A DNA stretch of 40,939 bases from Planctomycetaceae bacterium (GTDB lineage Bacteria; Planctomycetota; Planctomycetia; Planctomycetales; Planctomycetaceae). Position numbers and translations under genes: made by a program. How positions within the stretch are numbered: position 1 is the stretch's first letter; each line of letters starts with the position of its first letter. Location: NCBI GenBank assembly GCA_029259815.1, contig JAJDEJ010000041.1, positions 1-40,939 on the forward strand, in the 5' to 3' direction. Below are positions 18,218 to 25,549 of the stretch, piece after piece. The notes beneath the pieces were generated by a model. The model was given only the letters and a program-made list of their open reading frames with translations. It did no database searches and had not been told where the DNA came from.

Positions 18218-18656
18218 CGACGAGTCTCCCGTTCTTCCCGACCTACTGGTCCGCCATCCGACACATGCTCCCGTGCCTGTGGACCGACCCCGCCGTCGGG
18301 GGAACCGCAAGACAAGGCGAGCGGGGGACGTAAGTCCCCCGATAGGCGGAGCCAGACTGCGTGTGAATCGCTCTGCGCCGACGGCACGCATCCGAAGCGC
18401 ACATTCGCATCCCAGCATTGGCAACACAGATACGAATCGTCGCGGACAGGAACTGCTCGCCTTGGCTTCGAGAATTGATCCTCTGGAGAGTTGTCGGTCG
18501 CATGCAGTGCGGTCGGTCAGGCTCCTGCCTGACGAGCGGACGTTCACTCACAGTTGAGTCAGGCAGGAGCCTGACCGACAGCGCTGGGTTGACAACTCCC
18601 AGGGTATGCAGGTGAAATGCGTTCATCGCATGTGACAATGTTGCTACGGTTAAGCC
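18218..18656. repeat. Gene-free region with stacked inverted repeats upstream of the integrase
   Basis: No convincing gene is present. A stem GGGGGAC-GTAA-GTCCCCC lies at 18323-18340. A perfect inverted repeat with 22-base arms (18512-18533 and 18558-18579) encloses a 24-base spacer, and each arm also folds on itself (TCAGGC...GCCTGA). A further outer pair GAGTTGTC/GACAACTC lies at 18488-18495 and 18591-18598. The whole structure ends ~60 bases before the integrase start. It may be a dispersed palindromic element or a recombination site; no integron attC consensus was found in it. Confidence 0.65.
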
Positions 18657-19682
18657 ATGCAGACGATTCCAGTCACAACCGCTCCTCTCGGGCTGTTTCC
18701 GGATCAGTCCCAGCCACGTCTCTATGATCGCGCTGTCGAGGTTTTACGGACGGCTCATTACTCTCGTCGCACAGAGAAGGCCTATCTCCACTGGATCGGT
18801 CGATTTGTCCGCTTTCATCCGGGACAACATCCCCGTGAAGTTCGCGAGCAGGGGGTCAACGCATTCCTGACTCACCTTGCCGTTAATGGCGACGTCACCG
18901 CATCGACTCAGAACCAGGCACTCGCGGCTCTGCTCTTTCTGTATGAGCATGTACTCAAGGAACCATTAGACAGCCTGGAGGGTGTGGTCCGTGCCAAACG
19001 ATCACGGCGTCTCCCGGTCGTGCTGACCCGCGAAGAGGCACGCCGCATTCTGAACGAACTCGACGGCGTCCATCGACTGGTTGGTTTGCTGTTGTATGGT
19101 TCCGGTTTGCGTCTCCTCGAAGCATTGCGGCTGCGTGTGAAAGACGTTGATTTCGGCCGATCTGAGCTGACGATTCGGGAAGCGAAAGGGAATAAAGATC
19201 GCCGGACGATGCTCCCACAGATTGCCGTCGACGGACTCCGATACCAGAAGGAGGTCTCTCGCCGATACCACGAGGAGGATCTTGCGAGAGGCGTCGGTTC
19301 AGTCGAGTTGCCATATGCGTTCGCACGGAAGTGTCCGCAGGCTGCGTTCGAGTTTGGATGGAAGTATATCTTCCCGGCCACAGGGATCAGTCGCGATTCG
19401 CGCAGTGGCATTCATCGCCGCCATCACCTGCATGAATCATCTGTCTCGAAGGCAATTCGCGCCGCCACCAAACGGAGTGATATCACGAAGCGCGTAACCG
19501 CGCATACGTTCCGGCATTCGTTTGCGACTCACCTGATTGAGTCTGGTTCGGACATTCGCACGGTGCAGGAACTCCTTGGCCACAGTGATGTTCGGACGAC
19601 GATGATCTACACTCACGTTCTCAACCGAGGCGGACAAGGCGTCCGCAGCCCTGCTGACTTTGACGACTTTCGTTCCGGATAA
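18657..19682 (+). CDS. Integron-type tyrosine recombinase (IntI-like)
   Basis: A 341-residue site-specific recombinase. The N-terminal SAM-like domain spans about 20-105 ([16 protein letters not shown]). The catalytic domain has Arg152 ([14 protein letters not shown]), His283 and Arg286 ([13 protein letters not shown]), His309 (LLGHSD) and nucleophile Tyr318 (TTMIYTHVL). The block at about 214-266 with [11 protein letters not shown] and [13 protein letters not shown] is the extra patch that separates integron integrases from XerC/D. No cassette array or attC site is visible nearby, so it may be a lone or relict integrase. The stop codon lies inside a 30-base palindrome. Inverted repeats lie just upstream. 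Confidence 0.9.
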   Translation: MQTIPVTTAPLGLFPDQSQPRLYDRAVEVLRTAHYSRRTEKAYLHWIGRFVRFHPGQHPREVREQGVNAFLTHLAVNGDVTASTQNQALAALLFLYEHVLKEPLDSLEGVVRAKRSRRLPVVLTREEARRILNELDGVHRLVGLLLYGSGLRLLEALRLRVKDVDFGRSELTIREAKGNKDRRTMLPQIAVDGLRYQKEVSRRYHEEDLARGVGSVELPYAFARKCPQAAFEFGWKYIFPATGISRDSRSGIHRRHHLHESSVSKAIRAATKRSDITKRVTAHTFRHSFATHLIESGSDIRTVQELLGHSDVRTTMIYTHVLNRGGQGVRSPADFDDFRSG

Positions 19683-19702
19683 CGTGCGCACGTTATCCGG
19701 AA
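19673..19702. repeat. 30-base perfect palindrome spanning the integrase stop codon
   Basis: Bases 19673-19702 form a gapless palindrome with half-site TTCCGGATAACGTGC; it contains the last codons and TAA of the integrase gene. A second small palindrome (CGGAATCATTCCG) overlaps its right end. With no loop it is better suited to a protein-binding or recombination site than to a textbook terminator. Confidence 0.75.
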
Positions 19703-19759
19703 TCATTCCGAATAAACACTAGTTCGTCAGAGAAACTTCACCCACAAAGGCTACGCACA

Positions 19760-19987
19760 ATGTCTCGTTTTATTCATCTATCACTCGAAGACGTCGAAGT
19801 CCGACTTGATCACATCGTCGAGATCATCGATCCGCATGTAAATGCCCCAGAAGGAATGAACCCAGAGGACTACCGAGAGCCGACGCAGACACGACGAGTC
19901 GTCATGCAAAGTGGTCACGACTACTGTGTCACTGCTAATGAGATCGCACAGATTCGCGAAGCACTTGTCCAAGGAAATCCGCAATAG
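19760..19987 (+). CDS. Small hypothetical protein
   Basis: A 75-residue acidic protein (MSRFIHLSLEDVEVRLDHIV...). No membrane segment or recognisable motif is seen. It starts at an ATG ~75 bases after the integrase stop and ends in TAG. Its 3' end overlaps the 3' end of the convergent ORF on the other strand by 53 bases. The position directly behind an integron-type integrase and the small size are cassette-like, but there is no attC site to prove it. Coding status rests on protein-like composition only. Confidence 0.5.
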   Translation: MSRFIHLSLEDVEVRLDHIVEIIDPHVNAPEGMNPEDYREPTQTRRVVMQSGHDYCVTANEIAQIREALVQGNPQ

Positions 19988-20219
19988 ATCGTGCGTCGTG
20001 CATTGCTTTGTCGCGACTGTTGTATTCCCACTGGAACTCCTTCTTGTCGGCGACGACAAACATGAACCATCGGTGCGACTCAGGGTTGCTGCCATCCAGT
20101 AGTGGGCCTCGCTGTATCGATACAGAGGACACAGTCGAATCCAAAATGAACAGCGGGGTGTGTTTCACTGGATCGCCACTAATCTCAGTTCCGGCAACTG
20201 TTAGACGTGCGTTTTCCAT
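19935..20219 (-). CDS. Small hypothetical protein
   Basis: A 94-residue protein (MENARLTVAGTEISGDPVKH...) with a C-terminal charged stretch (EFQWEYNSRDKAMHDARSIA). It has a good ribosome binding site, AAGGGAG, eight bases before the ATG, better than that of either neighbour. It overlaps the 3' end of the rightward 75-codon ORF by 53 bases and is divergent from the ORF that starts at 20225. No family is recognised. Confidence 0.5.
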   Translation of the reverse strand: MENARLTVAGTEISGDPVKHTPLFILDSTVSSVSIQRGPLLDGSNPESHRWFMFVVADKKEFQWEYNSRDKAMHDARSIADFLGQVLRESVRSH

Positions 20220-20224
20220 AGCGA

Positions 20225-20545
20225 ATGCTCCCTTCTGACGAACAAAACGATGCAGCAGAGTTGCGGTCTCCTGCTGCTTGGGAATGGTTAGTCAACAGCC
20301 GCAACCTGCTGATCTTGGTCGTTGGGCAGACGATGATTGCCCTTCCTGAACAAGAACAGCCGGGCTACTCCGGGATGATGCTCAATGAGAGACTGTTCGC
20401 AGCGGGGTTGCTTGACGCTTTCGACGATGCCGCTCGAAGGCGGGACCGTTCTCAAATGATTGACTTGCTGAGGCGCGTCGAGGTGAAAACGCCTGAGTGG
20501 TCAGTGAACACGATTCTCGATCACCCCGAGAAGTATGGATTCTGA
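20225..20545 (+). CDS. Small hypothetical protein
   Basis: A 106-residue protein with a protein-like middle (GMMLNERLFAAGLLDAFDDA) and the ending ILDHPEKYGF. A moderately hydrophobic stretch (RNLLILVVGQTMIALP) is too short to call a membrane segment. No clear ribosome binding site precedes the ATG, and the start lies five bases from the start of the divergent ORF, so the true start may be further in. Family unknown. Confidence 0.5.
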   Translation: MLPSDEQNDAAELRSPAAWEWLVNSRNLLILVVGQTMIALPEQEQPGYSGMMLNERLFAAGLLDAFDDAARRRDRSQMIDLLRRVEVKTPEWSVNTILDHPEKYGF

Positions 20546-20651
20546 TCGACTTCGTTTCATCGATCATCGTGTGCGCTCGGATTGCAATCTCAGACGACTT
20601 CGTGCAGGCTGAGACGGTATTGTGTGATGACCAATCCATAATCGGAGTTGA

Positions 20652-21734
20652 ATGATGCGATGTGTTCTGTCGGCGTTTGTAGGAATTGTGTGCATGGCTA
20701 CCCCCCCCTACTCAGAATCAGTATTGCTAGTCTCGGTTTCCGGCGAGGAGCGCGTGGCACGCTTTGCGATTGATGAGTCGTCGGGTGAACTCACGCCGGT
20801 CGAGGGCTTCGACGTGGATGGAGCCCCGGGGCCGATGGCGATCTCTCCGGATGGGCGGACTTTGTATGTGTCGTTGCGGTCGACGCATCGGGTGGCGAGT
20901 TATCGCATTGAGCCTGGTGGGTTCGCGCCGTTGAATGAGATTGACGTCGGCGGGAGTGGGACTTTTGTGGCGACCGACCGGACCGGGCGGTTCCTGTTCT
21001 CCGCATACTACGGTGACGGTCGGGTCGCCGTGCATCGGATTGCTGAGGATGGGTCGCTGGGGAAGCAGGTGCAGTCGATTGAGACGGCGAAGAATGCTCA
21101 CTGCATTGTGATCGATCGGTCGAACCGGTTTGTCTTCGTGCCGCATACGGGGCCGGAGGCGATCTTCCAATTTGTGTTTGATGAGAAGACCGGACGGCTC
21201 ACGCCCAACCCGGCGGGGCATGTCGACACGACAGACTCAGCGGCGAAGCACGAACCGCGGCATCTCTGGTTTCATCCGACGAAGGACTTGGCCTATGTGA
21301 GCATGGAAGGCGGCAGTGAGATGGGGTCGTATCGGTTCGATCCCAACGAGGGCACACTCACGGCGATCTCAAAATACATCAGCACGCTGCCGTCGGACTT
21401 CACGGAGGACAACACGACAGCCGATGTCGAACTCACACCCGATGGACGTTTTGCGTACGTCTCGAACCGCGGTCATAACAGTTTGGCGGGTTTCCAGATC
21501 GATCAGACGACTGGGAAGCCAAGTAGTCTGAAGCCGCCCACGACACCGACGGAGGCGACGCCGCGGTCGTTCAACATCCATCCGAGCGGCAAGTGGCTCT
21601 ACGCGGCTGGTCAGGGGTCGGGCAAGCTTGTGGCGTACCGTATGAGTGATGACGGCAGTCTCTCACCGATGCAGACATTTTCCGTGGGGAAGAGTCCGGC
21701 GTGGGTGCAGGTCGTACCTCTACCAACTGAGTGA
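20652..21734 (+). CDS. Secreted lactonase-family beta-propeller (6-phosphogluconolactonase-like)
   Basis: A 360-residue protein with a signal-like N-terminus (CVLSAFVGIVCMATPPYSES) and a seven-bladed propeller of the lactonase family. Repeated blade motifs are AISPDGRTLYVSLRSTHRV, FVATDRTGRFLFSAYY, CIVIDRSNRFVFVPHTG, HLWFHPTKDLAYVSMEGG, ELTPDGRFAYVSNRGHNS and FNIHPSGKWLYAAGQGSG. Some family members hydrolyse 6-phosphogluconolactone. An exported version is unlikely to serve the cytosolic pentose phosphate pathway, so its real substrate is open. The start is ATGATG at 20652, with GGAG shortly upstream. It converges with the TPR gene, only 14 bases between stops. Confidence 0.85.
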   Translation: MMRCVLSAFVGIVCMATPPYSESVLLVSVSGEERVARFAIDESSGELTPVEGFDVDGAPGPMAISPDGRTLYVSLRSTHRVASYRIEPGGFAPLNEIDVGGSGTFVATDRTGRFLFSAYYGDGRVAVHRIAEDGSLGKQVQSIETAKNAHCIVIDRSNRFVFVPHTGPEAIFQFVFDEKTGRLTPNPAGHVDTTDSAAKHEPRHLWFHPTKDLAYVSMEGGSEMGSYRFDPNEGTLTAISKYISTLPSDFTEDNTTADVELTPDGRFAYVSNRGHNSLAGFQIDQTTGKPSSLKPPTTPTEATPRSFNIHPSGKWLYAAGQGSGKLVAYRMSDDGSLSPMQTFSVGKSPAWVQVVPLPTE

Positions 21735-21748
21735 GTGAACGCCGTTGC

Positions 21749-24361
21749 TCAACGCTCGCCGGGGACGATGACCGGCAAGCCGCCAGATTGCTGCCTGGAG
21801 AGAGTGTGGGCAGGTGTCTGCTGATATGTCGAATTCGTTTGATATCCCGAGTTGACTGCCGCAGGATACTGCTCTGGAACGACAATTCCCGGGCTCGTGT
21901 TGGATGTTGTTGGTTGGGTTGTATTGTAAGACTGACGGTTGTCGTACTGAGTCGGTCGGGTTGACTGCGTCGTGGGAGCGGTCAGTTGAGGTGGAGTCCA
22001 GCGTGGGGGCGGAGTCGTGTTGACCGTCGGCTCGTTTGTACCCGTTTGTGGAGTGCTGTACTGCGTGGGTGGCGGACCATGCGGAGCGTGGTACGTCTGG
22101 GAGGGCATCGCGGCGATCCCGGAAGGAGGCGTCTGGACGGGCTGTCCGTACGTCTGATCGATCAAGCCATTCAACTGTTGAGCATGTTGCTGGCGGATGT
22201 CTTCGTATGGCTGTGTGTAGGTTGTGGCGGGCTGAGCCTCATACCCGGGCTGCTGGTATTGTTGAAAAGTTCGGGAGGCGGGTGCTCCGAACTGAGTGGG
22301 TGTATTGATGGGAGCTGCGACCTGCGGCAGGTGCTGACCTTGAAAGTTCTGGCCAGGAGTCAGGTTGGTCGCCTGTGGAGCTGCGAAAGACGGTGCAAGA
22401 TCGGCCGGGTTCATGCCGTAGGGGAGTTGGCGCTGAGGTGGCGGATACTGGGCCCCGTTCAACAGTGAACTGGCACCAGGGGCGGCTCGTTGCGTCTGGT
22501 GGACGTAGGGGAACATTTGCCCGGGACCGGCTTCCAAACCCATGAGGGCAGCTTGTCGTCGTGCTTGTTGGTAGGGATCGTTCGGGTTTGCGGTGCCGGA
22601 CGGAATGAGGGGCCATTGACTGCCGGGAGTCGCAGGGGCGGATGTGTCCACAGGCGTGGGTGGCGTGTTGTTCGGTTGAGCAGAGGCGCTCAACAGGTCG
22701 ATCGGCGTTTGCACTCCGGGTTGCTGTTGATGGTGAGCGTGTTCCACTGGCGACGGTCCGAATCCATGCTGTCCGGTCGCCAGGGAGTCACCCTGTTGTT
22801 GTACGAATCCCGACGCCTGTCGGACTCCATTCGAATGAGGCATCCCCGCTGTTGATGCAGTTGAGAATGATTGGCTGGCTGGCGGTCCCATCGACTGGGT
22901 TGGCTGGGTCGGGTACCCCATTCCGGCCTGTGATGGGTTTCGATGTGGGTTGCCATAGGTGATGATGGATGATGAACCTTGCTGTGCGGCTGGGCGAGCG
23001 GGTTCGAATGACGCATATTGATTGGCGACCGGCTGCTGAGGCTGAGCCGCCATGCCGGGGTCAAACTGGGGAACGGAACCAGTTGTGCTGTACGGTGGCT
23101 GAGGCGAGGGATTGGTGTTGAACCGAGGTTGTGCCTGCGACGGCTGGCTCGACCCCGTAAAGACGGGGATGCCTTGCTGGGGACCCCCGGTGGATGCGAG
23201 ATGATTGGGGGCAGGGTAACCGGTCGGCGGAGGTGTGTTGTATTGAGGCACACTGGATTGGGATGCACCGTACGCAGGGACGTTCGACTGCGATGAGTTG
23301 GTGTTCGGGCCGAGAGTTATCGGTCTGTCAGATGGTGCTCGACGACCGTGCCGGTCGATGTTGGCGAGTGCCTGGCTGAGCATTGCGTCAGGAATCCGTG
23401 GTTGCTCGGCAGTTCGACCGGGCTGACCGCGGAAGGGATCAACACCGGCCATTTGAGGCGAATAGCCTTGCTGAGTTGCTGCACGGTTCTGAACGAAGGG
23501 AGGAACCTGTTGCTGACGGGAAGCGAGCGAATTAGCCCGTTCTTGCTCTGCCAACTCTCGTTGCCAGCGTCCTTCTTCCATGAGTTCGAGGACTTTGCGT
23601 GTGCGATCATCGACGCTATCGAGGTCCACACGCGAGGGGTCCCTTGACGGCTGAGCCTCATGGTCGGCAAGCGTGACGGGTGACATCGAGCCTCCTGAGA
23701 CAGCCGGTGCAGCTGACTGAGGTGCCATTGCAGCCACTTGTTGCATGATCTCTTGAGCGGCCGCTTCGTCGCCGATTTGCCGGAACATGGCCAACGCTTC
23801 CTGCGGACGTCCCGTCGTTCCATAGAGCATGCCGAGGTTGGCGATCGCGTTCTTATACTGGGGATCGACCTGACGTGCTTGCAGTAAGAGACGTTCGCTG
23901 TCGGAGTAACGCCCTTGCAGCCAGTACGAGTAGCCGAGGTCACTCAGGATGGAAACGTCCTGTGGATTGTTGATCAGGGCGAGGCGATAGTGTCGCTCTG
24001 CGGTGTCGTACTCGCCGAGCTTATCGCAAAGCACTCCCATACGATGATTCGCTTTGACGTGCTGCGGCTGCTCATTCAGCACACTCTCGAAGTGTGTTCT
24101 GGCTTGAGGGAATCGTCTGAGATTGAGTTCAGATTCGCCAAGCTGCAGGTGCTCATCAAGAGAGCTGACAGAGAGGCTTGCGTTGCGAGGGTTGACGTTC
24201 GTTGGCGGGGGAAGTTTTGCATCTTGGGATGAATCATTGGCAGACTGGGCTGCCAGCTTGTCAGCGTCATCATGCCCCATCCAACTCAACAGAGGGCTCG
24301 ACGATTTGCAGCCGCAGCAGGCAGTCAGGATCAGTGCCGCTGTGAGGAATTGTGTTTTCAT
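21749..24361 (-). CDS. TPR lipoprotein with long Pro/Gln-rich tail
   Basis: An 870-residue exported protein. The start ATG 24361 gives a lipoprotein signal (FLTAALILTACCGCKSSS) with lipobox LTAC/C; the upstream in-frame extension looks non-coding. Residues ~60-210 form tetratricopeptide repeats (LGESELNLRRFPQARTHFES, AERHYRLALINNPQDVSIL, SERLLLQARQVDPQYKNAIA, GRPQEALAMFRQIGDE). The remaining ~600 residues are low-complexity and rich in Pro, Gln, Ser, Thr and Tyr, probably disordered and surface exposed. It lies downstream of the secretin and Cys-rich lipoprotein genes; TadD-type TPR lipoproteins belong to Tad pilus loci, which suggests but does not prove that role. A terminator precedes it, so it likely has its own promoter. 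Confidence 0.85.
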   Translation of the reverse strand: MKTQFLTAALILTACCGCKSSSPLLSWMGHDDADKLAAQSANDSSQDAKLPPPTNVNPRNASLSVSSLDEHLQLGESELNLRRFPQARTHFESVLNEQPQHVKANHRMGVLCDKLGEYDTAERHYRLALINNPQDVSILSDLGYSYWLQGRYSDSERLLLQARQVDPQYKNAIANLGMLYGTTGRPQEALAMFRQIGDEAAAQEIMQQVAAMAPQSAAPAVSGGSMSPVTLADHEAQPSRDPSRVDLDSVDDRTRKVLELMEEGRWQRELAEQERANSLASRQQQVPPFVQNRAATQQGYSPQMAGVDPFRGQPGRTAEQPRIPDAMLSQALANIDRHGRRAPSDRPITLGPNTNSSQSNVPAYGASQSSVPQYNTPPPTGYPAPNHLASTGGPQQGIPVFTGSSQPSQAQPRFNTNPSPQPPYSTTGSVPQFDPGMAAQPQQPVANQYASFEPARPAAQQGSSSIITYGNPHRNPSQAGMGYPTQPTQSMGPPASQSFSTASTAGMPHSNGVRQASGFVQQQGDSLATGQHGFGPSPVEHAHHQQQPGVQTPIDLLSASAQPNNTPPTPVDTSAPATPGSQWPLIPSGTANPNDPYQQARRQAALMGLEAGPGQMFPYVHQTQRAAPGASSLLNGAQYPPPQRQLPYGMNPADLAPSFAAPQATNLTPGQNFQGQHLPQVAAPINTPTQFGAPASRTFQQYQQPGYEAQPATTYTQPYEDIRQQHAQQLNGLIDQTYGQPVQTPPSGIAAMPSQTYHAPHGPPPTQYSTPQTGTNEPTVNTTPPPRWTPPQLTAPTTQSTRPTQYDNRQSYNTTQPTTSNTSPGIVVPEQYPAAVNSGYQTNSTYQQTPAHTLSRQQSGGLPVIVPGER

Positions 24362-24578
24362 AGGACAGCCCACCAGAGTCGGATGCGAACGGACTGTCCA
24401 TCCGACCAGAGGTCGCAGAACGAATTCCATGGGGAGGGGAATCAATCGAGATCCTCAGGAAGGCGGATCTTGAGATAGGGGCGGGAAGTCTAAGGCGGGC
24501 TTTCACATGAGTCGAGTGCAAGTTCAAACCGCTGGCGAGGGACCTACCAACTCCGGCGGAATCGGCGCATACGAAAAC

Positions 24579-24603
24579 AGGCACCTCTCAGAGAGAGGTG
24601 CCT
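24579..24603 (-). terminator. Intrinsic terminator after the Cys-rich lipoprotein gene
   Basis: Stem AGGCACCTCTC (24579-24589) pairs with 24593-24603 around a three-base loop. On the reverse strand it is followed by GTTTTCG, a short T-run, and it lies ~50 bases past the lipoprotein gene stop. Confidence 0.75.
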
Positions 24604-24652
24604 ATTACTCAAGTCGAAGTGGCTAAAGTGCATTCAGCGTAATTAGTTAGGT

Positions 24653-25384
24653 TCAGAATCCTCCGCCACCGAATCCACCACCGCCGAATCCACCTCCACC
24701 ACCGAATCCTCCGCCACCAAACCCACCACCGCCAAATCCACCACCTTGGAGAAGATGTTGATAATAGGTCGCTTCAGCTTCGATGGCATTGTATCCGGGG
24801 CCGTAAGACGGGGAGACAATGGTCCGCCGGTCAGCATCGGGCGTGCCGAACTCCGTCAAGATCTGAGCGACGAGGTTCCGGCGAACCAAGTCCAGTTCCG
24901 GATCGGCGTTGTTCGTGCTGCGTTCGATCAGCACGGGGAATGGTGCCGACTTCATACGGACAGCCACTTCCAAAATTTTGTCTTTGCCATCGGGTGTCAA
25001 CTCAGCCGTTTGTCCCACGAAGTCGTGACGATGGAAGATGAAGTCACCGGCCTCGCCGTTGGTCTCCATTGTTTGATAGTGAGCCCGCACGGTGCTTCCC
25101 AATGGCAATACGTCGGGAATGGCATTCGAGCGGCGATGGAAAGCGCCACACAGCCAACCACAGGGTCCGCAACCTCCACAGGCTGCACCAGCACAGGGAT
25201 CGCAGCCTCCGCAGGTGTCACACTCACATGGGGCTTCACACGACGGTCCGCACGAGGCCTCGCAGGCTCCGCCACAGGCGTCATTGCAGACCCGGTCGCC
25301 GCCCCAGTGAGCACAGCCGATGGTTGTTGAGACGACGGCCATCGCGAGCAGGCCGGCCGAGATTATTCGCAGTTCGCTGGACAT
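24653..25384 (-). CDS. Cys-rich lipoprotein with Gly-Phe repeat tail, probable pilus component
   Basis: A 243-residue protein. The ATG at 25384 has GGGGGA upstream and starts a lipoprotein signal ending TTIGCAHWGG. Residues ~30-75 are very rich in cysteine and glycine (CNDACGGACEASCGPSC). A globular domain follows with LTPDGKDKILEVAVRMKS, then APFPVLIERSTNNADPELD and QILTEFGTPDADRRTIVSPS, which faintly resembles CpaD/RcpB-type or OmpA-like envelope domains. The end is a tail of six GGGGF-type repeats. It follows the secretin gene on the same strand with ~165 bases between, so a role with the secretin in the outer envelope is likely. I do not assign a named family. Confidence 0.72.
   Translation of the reverse strand: MSSELRIISAGLLAMAVVSTTIGCAHWGGDRVCNDACGGACEASCGPSCEAPCECDTCGGCDPCAGAACGGCGPCGWLCGAFHRRSNAIPDVLPLGSTVRAHYQTMETNGEAGDFIFHRHDFVGQTAELTPDGKDKILEVAVRMKSAPFPVLIERSTNNADPELDLVRRNLVAQILTEFGTPDADRRTIVSPSYGPGYNAIEAEATYYQHLLQGGGFGGGGFGGGGFGGGGGFGGGGFGGGGF
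24656..24745 (-). repeat. 15-base minisatellite encoding GGGGF repeats
   Basis: Thirty codons at the 3' end of the lipoprotein gene repeat the unit GGGGF, with one five-Gly and one three-Gly variant. At DNA level it is a ~15-base tandem repeat in which third positions vary. Confidence 0.85.
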
Positions 25385-25549
25385 TGGCTGTCCCCCATCT
25401 TCTGTTGAGTCGGCCCAGTTAAGCAGAGCCGATGTCTTTATTGTTGTTGTCCGCAGACTCCTACAACGTCCACGGTTCTGGATCATGCTCCGGATGCGGG
25501 TCCGGAAGTCTCATTCAATTCATTGCCGCTCGTCGTTTCGTGGGGTCTA

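Noticed and set aside
18218-19760. Integron attC or attI site
   Set aside because: No pair matching RYYYAAC...GTTRRRY with the right spacing was found; the palindromes present do not fit the consensus.
21986-22855. Long rightward ORFs opposite the TPR lipoprotein gene
   Set aside because: They are shadows of the Pro/Gln-rich coding sequence, with Arg/Gly-rich composition and no motifs.
24656-24745. CRISPR-like tandem repeat
   Set aside because: Units are ~15 bases with no spacers and are in frame with a coding sequence.
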